Positions 14,745 to 24,383 are shown, numbered from the stretch's first letter. The stretch is 39,542 nt of DNA from JAMIFV01 sp035906055 (GCA_035906055.1 JAMIFV010000059.1:1-39542); one strand, 5' to 3'. Notes: a model not told the origin generated them from the letters alone. Numbers and translations are program-made.

Positions 14745-15830
14745 ATGTCGAATAATTCTAAGCTGAAACAGGAACAATCGCCCCCGCCTCCGGAAGACAA
14801 AACACCGGCAACGGCCCCGCCTGCGCACGAGAATGGCAAAGCAAGCTGGGGCGACCGCTGGAAGCATTCCTTTTTCAAGCTTGGTACTTACACCGGCCTC
14901 AACTATTTCATCAACACGCTGGCATCTGTCACCATCGCTTACCACATGGAACGCCGCGGCGAGAAATACCTCGACGCCATCGCAGGTTTTGCCGGTAGGA
15001 ACATGGCCAAATTCGGCTTCTCTGAAGCAAGCCAAACTGAAGCATTTAAATCCGCCACAGGCGGCATAACGCTGACCATGGGCGGCACTATGCTTGTGCC
15101 TGTGATCAAGATGCTTGAAGACCACCGCAACGCGCTGGAGTTCAGGATCGGCCATGCGCTCGATGTGATGCAGGATAAATTCGGGCAAGGTAATCAGGCT
15201 ACCAAAGAAAACCTGTCCGAATATAAGGCTATCAAGACCGCTGTCAAAACTGGCAAACCGGTCGAAGGCCTCTCTGATGAAGCCATGGGGCTTATCGGCA
15301 AGCAGCATGGGTTGAATGTCGATTGCGATAACAAGCTTTCCTTCAAGGAACAGAAAGACCCGTGGAGCATTTACCTTCTGGCGCGCGCAGCCGCATGGGC
15401 AGCCGCAGGCGGCACCAACTACACCCTTAGCTTCCTCAACCTCAAGGCTGGCCTAGCTGCCACAAAAGGCGCTGTTACTTCTGGCATTTCCAAGCTTATC
15501 CCTTCTTACAGAAAGATGGCGGATCCAGACCTGTTTTCAAAAAATATCGTGAACGATGCGATATTGACCGTATCCAGCTCGGTTACGCAGCCGTTCGTAC
15601 AGAAGATGCTGCGCGAGAAGAAGAGCCGCAATGCTGCCGTAAAACCCGCGCAGGATTGCGCACCTTCCGTAACGCCGCAGCAGGGCGATGACGCTTCATG
15701 GGCTGCGCAGATGCAGCCTGCTGAGAACAAGCTTTCCCCTGAAGCGTTCAAGCCGGTTGAAGGCCATGTGGCACAGGTGGAAAAAAGCAAAGCCGCCGCT
15801 AACGATCCCACGTTAGCCGTGCGCGCCTAG
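14745..15830 (+). CDS. Unknown protein with hydrophobic segments
   Basis: 361 residues. The N-terminal ~35 residues are disordered and Pro-rich (QSPPPPEDKTPATAPP). Weakly hydrophobic segments follow at about 48-66 (TYTGLNYFINTLASVTIAY), 107-122 (GITLTMGGTMLVPVIK) and 208-232 (SIYLLARAAAWAAAGG). The C-terminal ~75 residues are again Ala/Pro/Lys-rich and probably disordered. It looks like a membrane-associated protein with flexible tails. I recognise no family. No clear ribosome site precedes the ATG. It is monocistronic: a family D repeat follows. Confidence 0.5.
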   Translation: MSNNSKLKQEQSPPPPEDKTPATAPPAHENGKASWGDRWKHSFFKLGTYTGLNYFINTLASVTIAYHMERRGEKYLDAIAGFAGRNMAKFGFSEASQTEAFKSATGGITLTMGGTMLVPVIKMLEDHRNALEFRIGHALDVMQDKFGQGNQATKENLSEYKAIKTAVKTGKPVEGLSDEAMGLIGKQHGLNVDCDNKLSFKEQKDPWSIYLLARAAAWAAAGGTNYTLSFLNLKAGLAATKGAVTSGISKLIPSYRKMADPDLFSKNIVNDAILTVSSSVTQPFVQKMLREKKSRNAAVKPAQDCAPSVTPQQGDDASWAAQMQPAENKLSPEAFKPVEGHVAQVEKSKAAANDPTLAVRA

Positions 15831-15840
15831 AACTTTTTAA

Positions 15841-15914
15841 AAGGGGAAACGCTTTCCCCTCTCCACTCCGTGGATTCACCCCTTGCGGGGTCGTCGTAAA
15901 GCACTCCTCCACGC
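15841..15914. repeat. Multi-hairpin repeat, family D (intergenic copy)
   Basis: Three hairpins in a row are followed by a conserved tail: AGGGGAAA-cgc-TTTCCCCT, CCACTCCGTGG, CCCCTTGCGGGG, then TCGTCGTAAAGCACTCCTCC. The same order, with the first two stems changed on both sides, occurs inside rarA at 26331-26404. It sits just after the stop of the upstream gene and may also help end its transcript. Confidence 0.65.
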
Positions 15915-15978
15915 ATACGGCATCCCCTAACCCCTTATTACGTTGCCATAATTCACATGCTGCATTATCCTTGCGCGC

Positions 15979-17802
15979 ATGAACACACCGCTCTGGTCAA
16001 AACCCTCGCTGATGCGTGATTTCGCCGTGCTTTCGGCGCTCATCGTGTTCGTGCTGATGCTGGTGTCGCTGTGGGTCACTTACGTTACCTATCTTGACCG
16101 TTCGCGCTACGCCATCCACCAGCTGGAATCGGAAGCAACGCGCATCGACCGCCAGATGATCATCAAGATCGAGCATTCCTCCTACCTGCTGGAATCGCTG
16201 GGCCGACAGATAACACAGTCGGATGCGAAAAACCTGCACTCCATCGCCACGCTGCTGCGTTCGTTCGACACCACCGCCACCCTCCACCACGTATTTTCAT
16301 GGATTGACGAGGCCCAGCAGAACGTGGTGAGCAGTAATAGCGGCGTGCACCCCCCCGTGGATGTCTCCGACCGTGACTTTGTGAAGCAGGCCTACCTTGA
16401 GCCGTGGAAGATCAAGATCGGCACGCCCATTATGGGGCGCGTGTCGCATAAATGGGTGCTGCCGGTGGCGCTGGGCATTACGGATAAGACGGGCAAGCAC
16501 CTTGGTGCCATTCTCATCAGCATGGACATCGATACCATCAAGCATGACCTCGAAAATACGGTAAAAGATTCCGACATCGCCTTTGCCATCTACAGTAACG
16601 ACACGCTGCTCACCCAGACACAGCCCTCCGGCAATACTTCGCTCAGCGGCAGCCTCGGCGACAGGCTCAAGATGATAGACTTTACCAAGAACCCTTCCGG
16701 CGTGCTGCAGACCGGAAACCTGTTCGACGATTTCACCACCCACATTTATTACGAAATGTCGGCCAAATATCCTTACACCGTGGTGCTGGGGCTCGACAGC
16801 CACTCCAATTCGTCTGCCGTGCGCGACCTGCTGGTGCCGAGGCTTATCCAGATATTGCTGCTGGGCCTGTTCATGCTCACGCTGCTGTGGATCGTGCGCC
16901 TGCACGTGATAAAACCTGTTACGGAACTCACCCATATCGCCGCCAACGTGGTGCGCGGCCAGCCCTATCGACTGCTCTCCAGCGGCGGTGCCGGTGAAGT
17001 GGTGGCACTGGCGCAGGAGATGAAATACCTCGCAGACTATCTTGAAGAGATGCGCCGCATCGAAGAGGAGAAGGAAAGCAAGAACCAGCAATTGCGCAAG
17101 AGCAAGGAAAACGCCGAAATGAGCAACTCCATCAAGACGGAGTTCCTCACCGCCATGAGCCACAGCCTGCGCACGCCGCTTAACACGATCATCGGCTTTT
17201 CAGAAATCATCAAGAACCAGCTCTACGGGCCGCTGGAGAACACCCAGTACTGGCAGTACGCGCAGGATATCCACCAGTCCGCGCAGCACCTTCAGGCGCT
17301 TATTGACGACGTTCTCTCGCTTTCCAACGCCGAAACGGGCATCTCCGAATGGCAGGAAAAACCGCTCGACGTTCGCGTGGCGCTGGGCAAATGCCTGCGG
17401 CTGGTGACCGAGCGCCTGCAGGAGCAGAAACTTCAGGTGGAGATAAAATCGCCGGAAGCGCTGCCGAAACTGTTCATCGACGAGAACCGCTTCAAGCAGG
17501 TGCTGATCAATTTGTTTCTCAATGTGCTCAAGACGTCCGAAAAGAGCCACCTGCTGGTGGAGGCTTACATTGAAAAGGCGCGCAACAACGATGAAACGCT
17601 CAACATATCTTTCACCACCTACTATCCGGCAGTGCCGCCTTCCGCGTCCGGCGCTGCGCGCAGCCAGCAGCAGGTAAGCCTTGGCATGCCGCTGACCAAG
17701 GCGCTGCTGGCCATGCATCAGGCGACGATGGAAATATCCAGGCTGCCCGGAAAATCCAGCACGCTTACCGTGCGTTTCCCCTCTGAGCGCATCGTGTATT
17801 AG
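15979..17802 (+). CDS. Membrane sensor histidine kinase with degenerate catalytic domain
   Basis: 607 residues. A transmembrane helix (about 14-37), a periplasmic double-Cache-like sensor (40-280; note DVSDRDFVKQAYLEPW and GAILISMDID), a second helix (287-307), a HAMP-like linker (308-360), a coiled coil (355-385), a HisKA dimerisation domain and an ATPase-like domain can be followed. The phospho-acceptor His is present (H395 in MSHSLRTPLN), but the usual Glu after it is Ser. The N box survives (FKQVLINLFLN), yet no DxGxG (G1) box is visible and the G2 region reads SLGMPLTKALL. ATP binding may be lost. No response regulator lies nearby. Confidence 0.8.
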   Translation: MNTPLWSKPSLMRDFAVLSALIVFVLMLVSLWVTYVTYLDRSRYAIHQLESEATRIDRQMIIKIEHSSYLLESLGRQITQSDAKNLHSIATLLRSFDTTATLHHVFSWIDEAQQNVVSSNSGVHPPVDVSDRDFVKQAYLEPWKIKIGTPIMGRVSHKWVLPVALGITDKTGKHLGAILISMDIDTIKHDLENTVKDSDIAFAIYSNDTLLTQTQPSGNTSLSGSLGDRLKMIDFTKNPSGVLQTGNLFDDFTTHIYYEMSAKYPYTVVLGLDSHSNSSAVRDLLVPRLIQILLLGLFMLTLLWIVRLHVIKPVTELTHIAANVVRGQPYRLLSSGGAGEVVALAQEMKYLADYLEEMRRIEEEKESKNQQLRKSKENAEMSNSIKTEFLTAMSHSLRTPLNTIIGFSEIIKNQLYGPLENTQYWQYAQDIHQSAQHLQALIDDVLSLSNAETGISEWQEKPLDVRVALGKCLRLVTERLQEQKLQVEIKSPEALPKLFIDENRFKQVLINLFLNVLKTSEKSHLLVEAYIEKARNNDETLNISFTTYYPAVPPSASGAARSQQQVSLGMPLTKALLAMHQATMEISRLPGKSSTLTVRFPSERIVY

Positions 17803-17817
17803 AGCGTGTCCTCAATC

Positions 17818-19395
17818 TCAGTCTTTTCTGCGGTAAAGGGCAGCATCCGAGTTAATGGAACGCCGTGAAGTTTCGTAACTTCTTGAGAAGCGCGTTACGA
17901 GCTCATAATGCTTCCAGATGTCACGGAAACTCGGATCCAGCATGAGATAGTTCAGATAATCGAATTTCATGCCGTTAAGCCTGCATTTCACGGGGCTTTC
18001 ATCCACTATGATCGCATCAGGCAGATGCTGCAGATCCTTTATCAGCTTCTCATGGAAGAACCGCTCGTGCTCGCCCATCTCCTCTGGCGTACGGTAAGGC
18101 GGTTCACTCTCCGTATCGCGCCACTTGCGATAGCTGGCAGGAAGGTATTCGAGATACGCCAGCCCCATGTCCCAACGTGCGTCCGTATAGCTGATCACAG
18201 AGTGTATTCGTGCTTCCGTGTTCAGGGAAACTATCCTTTTATAGGGAGCCAGCACCGAGGCTTCATGTAGCATCTCTTCCCTTTGCGCCCGCATTATATC
18301 CGGTTCCGGTACGCCATTTGCCAAAAATATATAATGCGTAAACAGCAGTATCACCATGAAAGCCCGTGCCGTTTTTTGTGCAGCAAGCAGGGCCAGAACG
18401 AACAATAGCAAGGAAAAGAAATAAGCCGGAATGGCATGGTAATAATAAGGAAGCTTTGGGATGATATACAGCACCACCCCGCACGCGACCATCGCCAGAA
18501 TATAAAGCAAAAGACTGGGCATGACGGCGCGACGCATATAATACGCAAAGACCACTGGCACGATCGCAACCAGCAAGGCATATCCGAGTATCTGCCCCAA
18601 GGGATTCTCGTAGCCGCTGTAGTTGGTGACAAATCTTGGTATCAGCCCGATATATTCGGATATAAGGCCTAAACACGACAGATAGTATATCCCGCAGAGT
18701 ACAGCAATAACCCATACGTCAGGCCGGTTCCACACGAAGAACTTGCGGCGGGCCAGCATCTGAAACAACTCAGAGACTACCAATATCAGGGCAAAGTGCG
18801 GTTTGATGCAGAAACCGACCGCGCCCAGGAAGCCTGCCGCGAATTCCTCAGCCCGTGTATCGCTTTTGATGCCCTGCAAACGGTTCACAGCCAGCATGAC
18901 ATAAGGCAAGATGAGAGCGCAGAATAAATGCTCACGCTGTCCGAAATTATTGACATAGGACGCAATGGGCAGGATGAACAGGCCGTAGTAGAAGGCAAGC
19001 AGCAACACGTAGCGCTGCCCTGTCGTGGAGTAGTACGGATTCTTCCTGGCAATGCGCCAGCTGAACAGAACGCATATCTGAAGCAGCAGGAAAACGAATA
19101 AGAAAAATGCTGTGGGTATGGGAATCCCCATTAACGAATGCATCCACAGGGGGATCATCGACAGGTAAAATATAAATGGAAACTGTGACGTAAAAAGATC
19201 TGAGTAGAGAGGCCTGCCGTTCAGCATCTCTTTTGCAAAGACCAGGATAGTCGCATTGTCTACCGTGAGCAGCCTGTAATCCGCGATCCAGACACCTGCA
19301 AGTGATACGCAAAAGCAAAGAAAGAAATATATTACCGGCAGCAACGACCAAGACTGTTTCTTGTTTAATTCCATAGATTTCTCTTTGTCGGGCAT
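17818..19395 (-). CDS. Polytopic membrane protein, GT39/PMT-like glycosyltransferase
   Basis: 525 residues with roughly ten hydrophobic helices and a C-terminal soluble domain (about 370-525). The first large loop carries MLNGRPLYSDLFTSQFPFIF, close to the pattern seen in PMT/ArnT-type lipid-linked sugar transferases, and NNFGQREHLFCAL matches a motif frequent in their bacterial relatives. I infer transfer of a sugar from a polyprenyl carrier to an envelope acceptor, which is not shown. The start may be the ATG at 19374 (MELNKKQ), with a weak AAAGAG upstream, rather than 19395. It lies 45 bases downstream of pccA on the same strand but looks functionally unrelated. Confidence 0.6.
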   Translation of the reverse strand: MPDKEKSMELNKKQSWSLLPVIYFFLCFCVSLAGVWIADYRLLTVDNATILVFAKEMLNGRPLYSDLFTSQFPFIFYLSMIPLWMHSLMGIPIPTAFFLFVFLLLQICVLFSWRIARKNPYYSTTGQRYVLLLAFYYGLFILPIASYVNNFGQREHLFCALILPYVMLAVNRLQGIKSDTRAEEFAAGFLGAVGFCIKPHFALILVVSELFQMLARRKFFVWNRPDVWVIAVLCGIYYLSCLGLISEYIGLIPRFVTNYSGYENPLGQILGYALLVAIVPVVFAYYMRRAVMPSLLLYILAMVACGVVLYIIPKLPYYYHAIPAYFFSLLLFVLALLAAQKTARAFMVILLFTHYIFLANGVPEPDIMRAQREEMLHEASVLAPYKRIVSLNTEARIHSVISYTDARWDMGLAYLEYLPASYRKWRDTESEPPYRTPEEMGEHERFFHEKLIKDLQHLPDAIIVDESPVKCRLNGMKFDYLNYLMLDPSFRDIWKHYELVTRFSRSYETSRRSINSDAALYRRKD

Positions 19396-19440
19396 GGAAA
19401 AGTAAAGCTATTCGCAGCAACGCGCGGCAACGTTGGAAAA

Positions 19441-21429
19441 CTACTCCGTGAATTCGATCAGCAGCTGGTCGGCCTGCACGCTTTCCTTGGGCGCGATGTG
19501 CACCTTCTTGATGGTCACGTCGTGATCGGCATAGATGACGTTTTCCATCTTCATAGCCTCGATAACGAGCAACTCTGCACCGGTTTTTACCACATCGCCG
19601 TCTTTCACGCGCACATGCTGCACAAGCCCCGCGATCGGCGCGGTCAGCCTGTCACGGCGGACGCCGCCGGTTTCCTTAGCCATGTAATGGGCGAGTTCCG
19701 CCACGCGCGGCGTGCGCACGACCACGCGCACTTCCGAACCGGCATGGGAAAGCAGGTAGCCTTCATCCAGATGCTTGATGATAACGCTGGTGGGTTTGCC
19801 ATTAATGGTGCCCTGAAACAGCTTGCGGCCAAATTTCCAGGAGCTGCGCACCACCACGAGGCCTTTGTCGTAGCTGATATCATAGCCATATTCCTTGGCG
19901 CGGGCATAGACAGGATAGCTGGCGTCGTCAATAGTCACCACCCAGCGCGCGCCGATGGCGCGCTCGCGGCCCGGCAACTGGCCGCTGATACGGCTGGCGC
20001 GTTCCGCGTCACGCAGGAAAAGATGCACTGCGGTGCCAAGGAACACCTTGGACGTCTCCGAAGTCAGTTCCGCACCGGCAAAGCCACCCGGATATTCCTG
20101 CTCGATGAAATTGGTGGAGATATCGCCGCGCGCGAAACGTTCATGGCCGAGGATGGCTTCAAGGAAGCTTATATTGTGGTTGATGCCGCGCACTACAAAG
20201 GAGGAAAGCGCGATCTTCATCGCGTCGATGCATTTATCGCGCGTGGGCGCCCAGGTGCACACTTTGGCAACCATGGGGTCATAGAACATGCTCACTTCGC
20301 CGCCTTCATACACGCCTGTATCGATGAGCGTATGATGCTCGCTCACCGGCTCCTGATACGTGGTGATGCGGCCCGTGGAAGGCAGGAAGCCCCTGCGCGG
20401 GTCTTCCGCATAGACGCGGGATTCAAACGCCCAGCCGTTGATCTTCACGTCGTCCTGCGCGAAACTGAGTTTTTCGCCCGCCGCGATGCGGATCATCTGC
20501 TCTACGAGGTCGATCTTGGTGACAAGTTCCGTCACGCGGTGTTCCACCTGCAGGCGGGTGTTCATTTCAAGGAAATAGAAATTTCCCGTCTGGTCCATGA
20601 TGAATTCCACGGTGCCAGCGGAGAAATAGTTCACTTCCCTGGCAAGCGCCACGGCCTGTTCGCCCATTTTCTTGCGAACGTCTTCGGTGAGGAATGAACT
20701 CGGCGCTTCTTCAATCACCTTCTGGTGACGGCGCTGGATGGAGCATTCGCGCTCGCCCAGATGCAGCGTGGTGCCGTGCTTGTCGGCCAGCACCTGGATT
20801 TCGATATGGCGGGGGTTATCGAAGAATTTTTCGATGAACACGCGGCTGTCGGAGAAGCTGGATTCCGCTTCGCTGGCCGCATATTTGAGGCCGTCGAGCA
20901 GTTCCTTTTCGTTGCGCGCCACGCGCATGCCCTTGCCGCCACCGCCTGCCGCCGCCTTGATCATGACGGGGTAGCCTATCTCAGCTGCGATCTTTTTTGC
21001 TTCCTTGGGGGATGTCACCACGTCGAGCGTGCCCGGCACCGTGTTCACACCGGCCTTCACCGCTATCTTCTTGGATTCGATCTTGTCGCCCATCATGCGG
21101 ATGGATTCGGAGGACGGCCCGATGAGCGTCACGCCAGCTTTCTGCAGGGCGCGGGCGAATTCGGCGTTTTCAGAGAGGAAACCGTACCCCGGATGCACCG
21201 CCTGGGCGCCGGTCTGGTCGATGGCGCTGATGATGTTTTCCACTTTCAGGTAGCTCTGCGATGACGGCGACGGCCCGATATAGATGGCTTCGTCCGCTTC
21301 CTTCACATGCAGCGCGTTGGTATCGGCTTCGGAATAGACGGCGACCGTCTTGATGCCCATTTTCTTTGCCGTCTGCATGATGCGCACAGCGATCTCGCCA
21401 CGGTTGGCTATGAGGATTTTTTCAAACAT
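19441..21429 (-). CDS. pccA: Propionyl-CoA (acyl-CoA) carboxylase alpha subunit, biotin carboxylase and carrier
   Basis: It carboxylates its own biotin with ATP and bicarbonate, for transfer by PccB to propionyl-CoA. The 662 residues hold a biotin carboxylase (MFEKILIANRGEIAVRI at 1-17, the ATP-grasp AAAGGGGKGMR, and EMNTRLQVEH), a linking domain and a C-terminal biotinyl domain with EAMKMEN (biotin Lys K627). Long relatives include acetyl- and methylcrotonyl-CoA carboxylases; the pairing with PccB favours propionyl-CoA. It starts two bases after the pccB stop. Confidence 0.9.
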   Translation of the reverse strand: MFEKILIANRGEIAVRIMQTAKKMGIKTVAVYSEADTNALHVKEADEAIYIGPSPSSQSYLKVENIISAIDQTGAQAVHPGYGFLSENAEFARALQKAGVTLIGPSSESIRMMGDKIESKKIAVKAGVNTVPGTLDVVTSPKEAKKIAAEIGYPVMIKAAAGGGGKGMRVARNEKELLDGLKYAASEAESSFSDSRVFIEKFFDNPRHIEIQVLADKHGTTLHLGERECSIQRRHQKVIEEAPSSFLTEDVRKKMGEQAVALAREVNYFSAGTVEFIMDQTGNFYFLEMNTRLQVEHRVTELVTKIDLVEQMIRIAAGEKLSFAQDDVKINGWAFESRVYAEDPRRGFLPSTGRITTYQEPVSEHHTLIDTGVYEGGEVSMFYDPMVAKVCTWAPTRDKCIDAMKIALSSFVVRGINHNISFLEAILGHERFARGDISTNFIEQEYPGGFAGAELTSETSKVFLGTAVHLFLRDAERASRISGQLPGRERAIGARWVVTIDDASYPVYARAKEYGYDISYDKGLVVVRSSWKFGRKLFQGTINGKPTSVIIKHLDEGYLLSHAGSEVRVVVRTPRVAELAHYMAKETGGVRRDRLTAPIAGLVQHVRVKDGDVVKTGAELLVIEAMKMENVIYADHDVTIKKVHIAPKESVQADQLLIEFTE

Positions 21430-21431
21430 AA

Positions 21432-22970
21432 TTACAATGGCAGGTTATCGTGTTTCTTCCACGGATTCTGTAAATTCTTCTTACGCAGGATCGAAAGGGA
21501 CCTGCAAATCCTCCAGCGCGTGTTCTGCGGGCGGATGATATCGTCAATGTAGCCGCGCGAGGCCGCCACGAAGGGAGAGGCGAATTTCTTTTTATACTCT
21601 TCCACCTTCGCTTCCGCCTCGTCCTGATTCTGCAGGCTGCCACGGAAGATGATCTCCACAGCGCCTTTTGGCCCCATCACCGCGATCTCCGCCGAAGGCC
21701 ACGCATAGTTGACGTCACCACGCAGGTGCTTGGAGCTCATCACGTCATACGCACCGCCATAGGCCTTGCGTGTGATAACGGTGATCTTGGGCACCGTTGC
21801 TTCCGCATATGCGTAGAGCAGCTTGGCGCCGTGCTTGATGATGCCGTTATGCTCCTGCGAGGTGCCGGGCAGGAAGCCGGGCACGTCCACGAACGTCACC
21901 AGCGGAATATCGAACGCGTCGCAGAAACGCACGAAACGCGCGGCCTTGCGTGAGGCGTCGATATCAAGACAGCCCGCGAGGAACATCGGCTGGTTGGCGA
22001 CAAAGCCCACCGTATGGCCTTCCATGCGGCCAAAGCCTACAATAATATTTTTGGCGAAGTCAGGCTGTATCTCAAAGAAATCGCCTTCGTCCGTCACGCG
22101 CTCCAGCAGCTCCTTCATGTTGTAAGGGCGGTTGGGATTGCTGGGCACCAGCGTGTTGAGCGACATCTCCACGCGGTCGGCGGGGTCGCTGGTGGGGCGC
22201 GAGGGAACGCCCGCCTTGTTGGAAAGCGGCAGGAAATTGAAGAGGCGGCGCGTCTGCAGCAGCGCTTCAATATCGTTGTTATAGGCAAGGTCGGCCACGC
22301 CGGTTTTGTGCGTGTGCGTGTCGGCGCCGCCCAGGTCTTCCTGCGTCACCACTTCATGCGTCACGGTCTTTACCACGTCAGGGCCGGTCACGAACATATA
22401 AGACGAGCCGCGCACCATGATGATGAAATCGGTCAGCGCCGGGGAATACACCGCCCCGCCCGCGCACGGGCCCATGATGAGGGATATCTGCGGCACCACG
22501 CCGCTGGCCAGCACATTGCGCTGGAATATCTCGGCGAAACCGCCCAGCGAATCCACACCTTCCTGAATACGCGCGCCGCCGGAATCGTTGATGCCGATCA
22601 CGGGTGCACCTACTTTCATGGCCATTTCCATGATCTTGCAGATCTTGATGGCGTTAGTCTCGGAGAGTGAACCGCCGTAAACGGTGAAGTCCTGGCTGTA
22701 GATGAACACGAGGCGGCCATTGATGGTGCCGTGGCCGGTCACCACGCCGTCACCGGGGATCTTGTTCTCTTCCATGCCGAAATGCGTGCAGCGATGCTCC
22801 ACGAACATGTCGAATTCCTCGAAGGAGTCCGGGTCCAGCAGCACTTCAATGCGCTCGCGTGCGGTGAGCTTGCCCTTGTCATGCTGGGTCTCGATACGCT
22901 TCAGCCCTCCGCCCTGACGGGCGCGGTCGCGCTTTTGTTCAAGCTCGGTAATAATGTTGTTCGTCTGCAT
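21432..22970 (-). CDS. pccB: Propionyl-CoA carboxylase beta subunit (carboxyltransferase)
   Basis: The carboxyltransferase half of the enzyme, giving methylmalonyl-CoA. The start is the ATG at 22970-22968 (MQTNNIITELEQKR), which matches the family N-terminus; 512 residues. Visible segments are GGGLKRIETQHDKGKLTARE, FEEFDMFVEHRC, INDSGGARIQEGVDSLGG, GPCAGGAVYSPALTDF and PGFLPGTSQEHNGIIKHGAK, the two oxyanion-hole regions of PccB. The conserved C-terminus NPWKKHDNLPL is intact. No mutase or epimerase for methylmalonyl-CoA is in the window. Confidence 0.92.
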   Translation of the reverse strand: MQTNNIITELEQKRDRARQGGGLKRIETQHDKGKLTARERIEVLLDPDSFEEFDMFVEHRCTHFGMEENKIPGDGVVTGHGTINGRLVFIYSQDFTVYGGSLSETNAIKICKIMEMAMKVGAPVIGINDSGGARIQEGVDSLGGFAEIFQRNVLASGVVPQISLIMGPCAGGAVYSPALTDFIIMVRGSSYMFVTGPDVVKTVTHEVVTQEDLGGADTHTHKTGVADLAYNNDIEALLQTRRLFNFLPLSNKAGVPSRPTSDPADRVEMSLNTLVPSNPNRPYNMKELLERVTDEGDFFEIQPDFAKNIIVGFGRMEGHTVGFVANQPMFLAGCLDIDASRKAARFVRFCDAFDIPLVTFVDVPGFLPGTSQEHNGIIKHGAKLLYAYAEATVPKITVITRKAYGGAYDVMSSKHLRGDVNYAWPSAEIAVMGPKGAVEIIFRGSLQNQDEAEAKVEEYKKKFASPFVAASRGYIDDIIRPQNTRWRICRSLSILRKKNLQNPWKKHDNLPL

Positions 22971-23115
22971 ATGCCCGTGACAGTTATTAACGAAATAAAG
23001 TGCTGGTGTAGCAAAGTTCACCCCGGAACCCAAGCATAAACTATGCGACTGTTACTTATTGTGGATTTTGCCTTGACAGGGATAAATTACTGTAGAGGAG
23101 GCAGGTGTGCCTACC

Positions 23116-23832
23116 CTACAGAAGCCGGAGAAACCGGGCCACCGCGTCAATATCCTGCTTTTTCGCCCGCAGGGCCTGCTCTTTTTCGTCGTCCATGCCC
23201 CATTTGAGGGTTTCATACTGTTCTTCCAGATGGGCGAAGTTATAGGCGTCTTCTGCTTTAAGCTTGCCCTCCACCAGCGCCAGCGCCAGCACCACCGACC
23301 CCAGCGGCTTGGCCGCTACGGCAAATGCCGCCAGCTTCCACGGGCTGAACCCTGCCAGCACCGCACCCAGTTTTTCCTGATTGCCCGGTTCCTGCCGCAC
23401 CGGCATCAGGCCGGTAGTTGTTACAAGCCGTATGGCGAACCGCTCCCTTATCCATGTGATCAGCGGATCAAGCGCATCGCCTTGCTGACCGGAGAGTTCC
23501 GGTATGTCCCCTGCCCGGTAACATACAAGGTCGGTATCAATGTAGGGCAGGATATCGGCCAGCATGGCCTCGCGGCTGGCGGAAGCGATGTCGATCGCCA
23601 CGCAGGCAATGGGGGTAAGCCTCAGAAGCTGTTTGTTGATCTTGCCACCCTGTCCTATTCCCTGGCCTGCGTCCCGCCACTCGGCCACCAGCGCGTCTGC
23701 CAGCGCGGCAGTGGGCACGATGAGCGCATTCCCGGCAGGGGTTTTGAGCGTCACGCCGCCAAGCATCAGCGCAATCCCCTGTTCGGTCTGCTGGCTGGTA
23801 ACAGACAGGTTATTCTGTGCCATGATCTTCAT
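23116..23832 (-). CDS. ATP12-family F1-ATPase assembly chaperone
   Basis: 238 residues from the ATG at 23832 (MKIMAQNN). ATP12 proteins assist assembly of the F1 alpha subunit in mitochondria and are common in alphaproteobacteria. Family features seen are ILPYIDTDLVCYRAGDIPEL, LDPLITWIRERF, the AKPLGSVVLALALVEGKL helix and the C-terminal HLEEQYETLKWGMDDEKEQA. It lies in the rluC-ATP12 neighbourhood typical of alphaproteobacteria. ATG 23823 is an alternative start. Confidence 0.82.
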   Translation of the reverse strand: MKIMAQNNLSVTSQQTEQGIALMLGGVTLKTPAGNALIVPTAALADALVAEWRDAGQGIGQGGKINKQLLRLTPIACVAIDIASASREAMLADILPYIDTDLVCYRAGDIPELSGQQGDALDPLITWIRERFAIRLVTTTGLMPVRQEPGNQEKLGAVLAGFSPWKLAAFAVAAKPLGSVVLALALVEGKLKAEDAYNFAHLEEQYETLKWGMDDEKEQALRAKKQDIDAVARFLRLL

Positions 23833-23888
23833 GGGGCCACTATAGCAAAAATTCATTCAGCGGAATAGGGATTGGCTAGTCAGCGTGA

Positions 23889-24275
23889 TTACTTACGTCG
23901 TATACCCTGCGGCTCGGCAGCCCCCTGAATTGCCTGTGTCTGGGCAAATCCCTGTTCCTCGGCCTTAAGCGTCCCATCGGGATTCTCCCGGCCAAGCAGA
24001 GCCTTATCTTGTCCGTACACCAAGCCGTTTTTAATGCTGCCTATCAGAGTGCCTTTAACATTATGGAATGCCTGGGAAGATGGCACATTAGCTACAATTC
24101 CCATTGCATCATGGTTATGGACACGTGCATCTGCTCCTGACTCAAGCGAATAACCAAGCGTTCTTTCGCGTGCGTCCGTAAATGACTTTTTGATCTCACC
24201 GTTACCCGTAAATTCAATACAAAAACCCACAGTGTCAGGGAAAAAAATTTTTGCCCTGTTTAAAGCTCGCTGCAT
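23889..24275 (-). CDS. Small unknown protein
   Basis: 128 residues from the ATG at 24275, chosen because AGGGAG lies seven bases upstream; a GTG two codons earlier is less well placed. No signal peptide or membrane segment. It is polar, with an N-terminal stretch RALNRAKIFFPDTVGFCIEF, a central region rich in His, Asn and Gly (DARVHNHDAMGIVAN) and a Gln/Ala-rich tail. I recognise no family. It occupies the place between rluC and the ATP12 gene where many alphaproteobacteria carry a HAD-family phosphatase. Confidence 0.45.
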   Translation of the reverse strand: MQRALNRAKIFFPDTVGFCIEFTGNGEIKKSFTDARERTLGYSLESGADARVHNHDAMGIVANVPSSQAFHNVKGTLIGSIKNGLVYGQDKALLGRENPDGTLKAEEQGFAQTQAIQGAAEPQGIRRK

Positions 24276-24383
24276 GCCCACTCTCCCTATATGTAATGAA
24301 TATTATGGCTGGATTTTAGCCAATGCTGAAGTCTATTGCACGTGAAGGTTTTATGACAAAAAATAGTGATTATTTGCAGTCTA

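Noticed and set aside
19498..20697. 399-codon open frame on the plus strand
   Set aside because: It lies wholly antisense to pccA, whose motifs and length are complete; it is rich in His, Asp and Ala as expected for a reverse-frame shadow.
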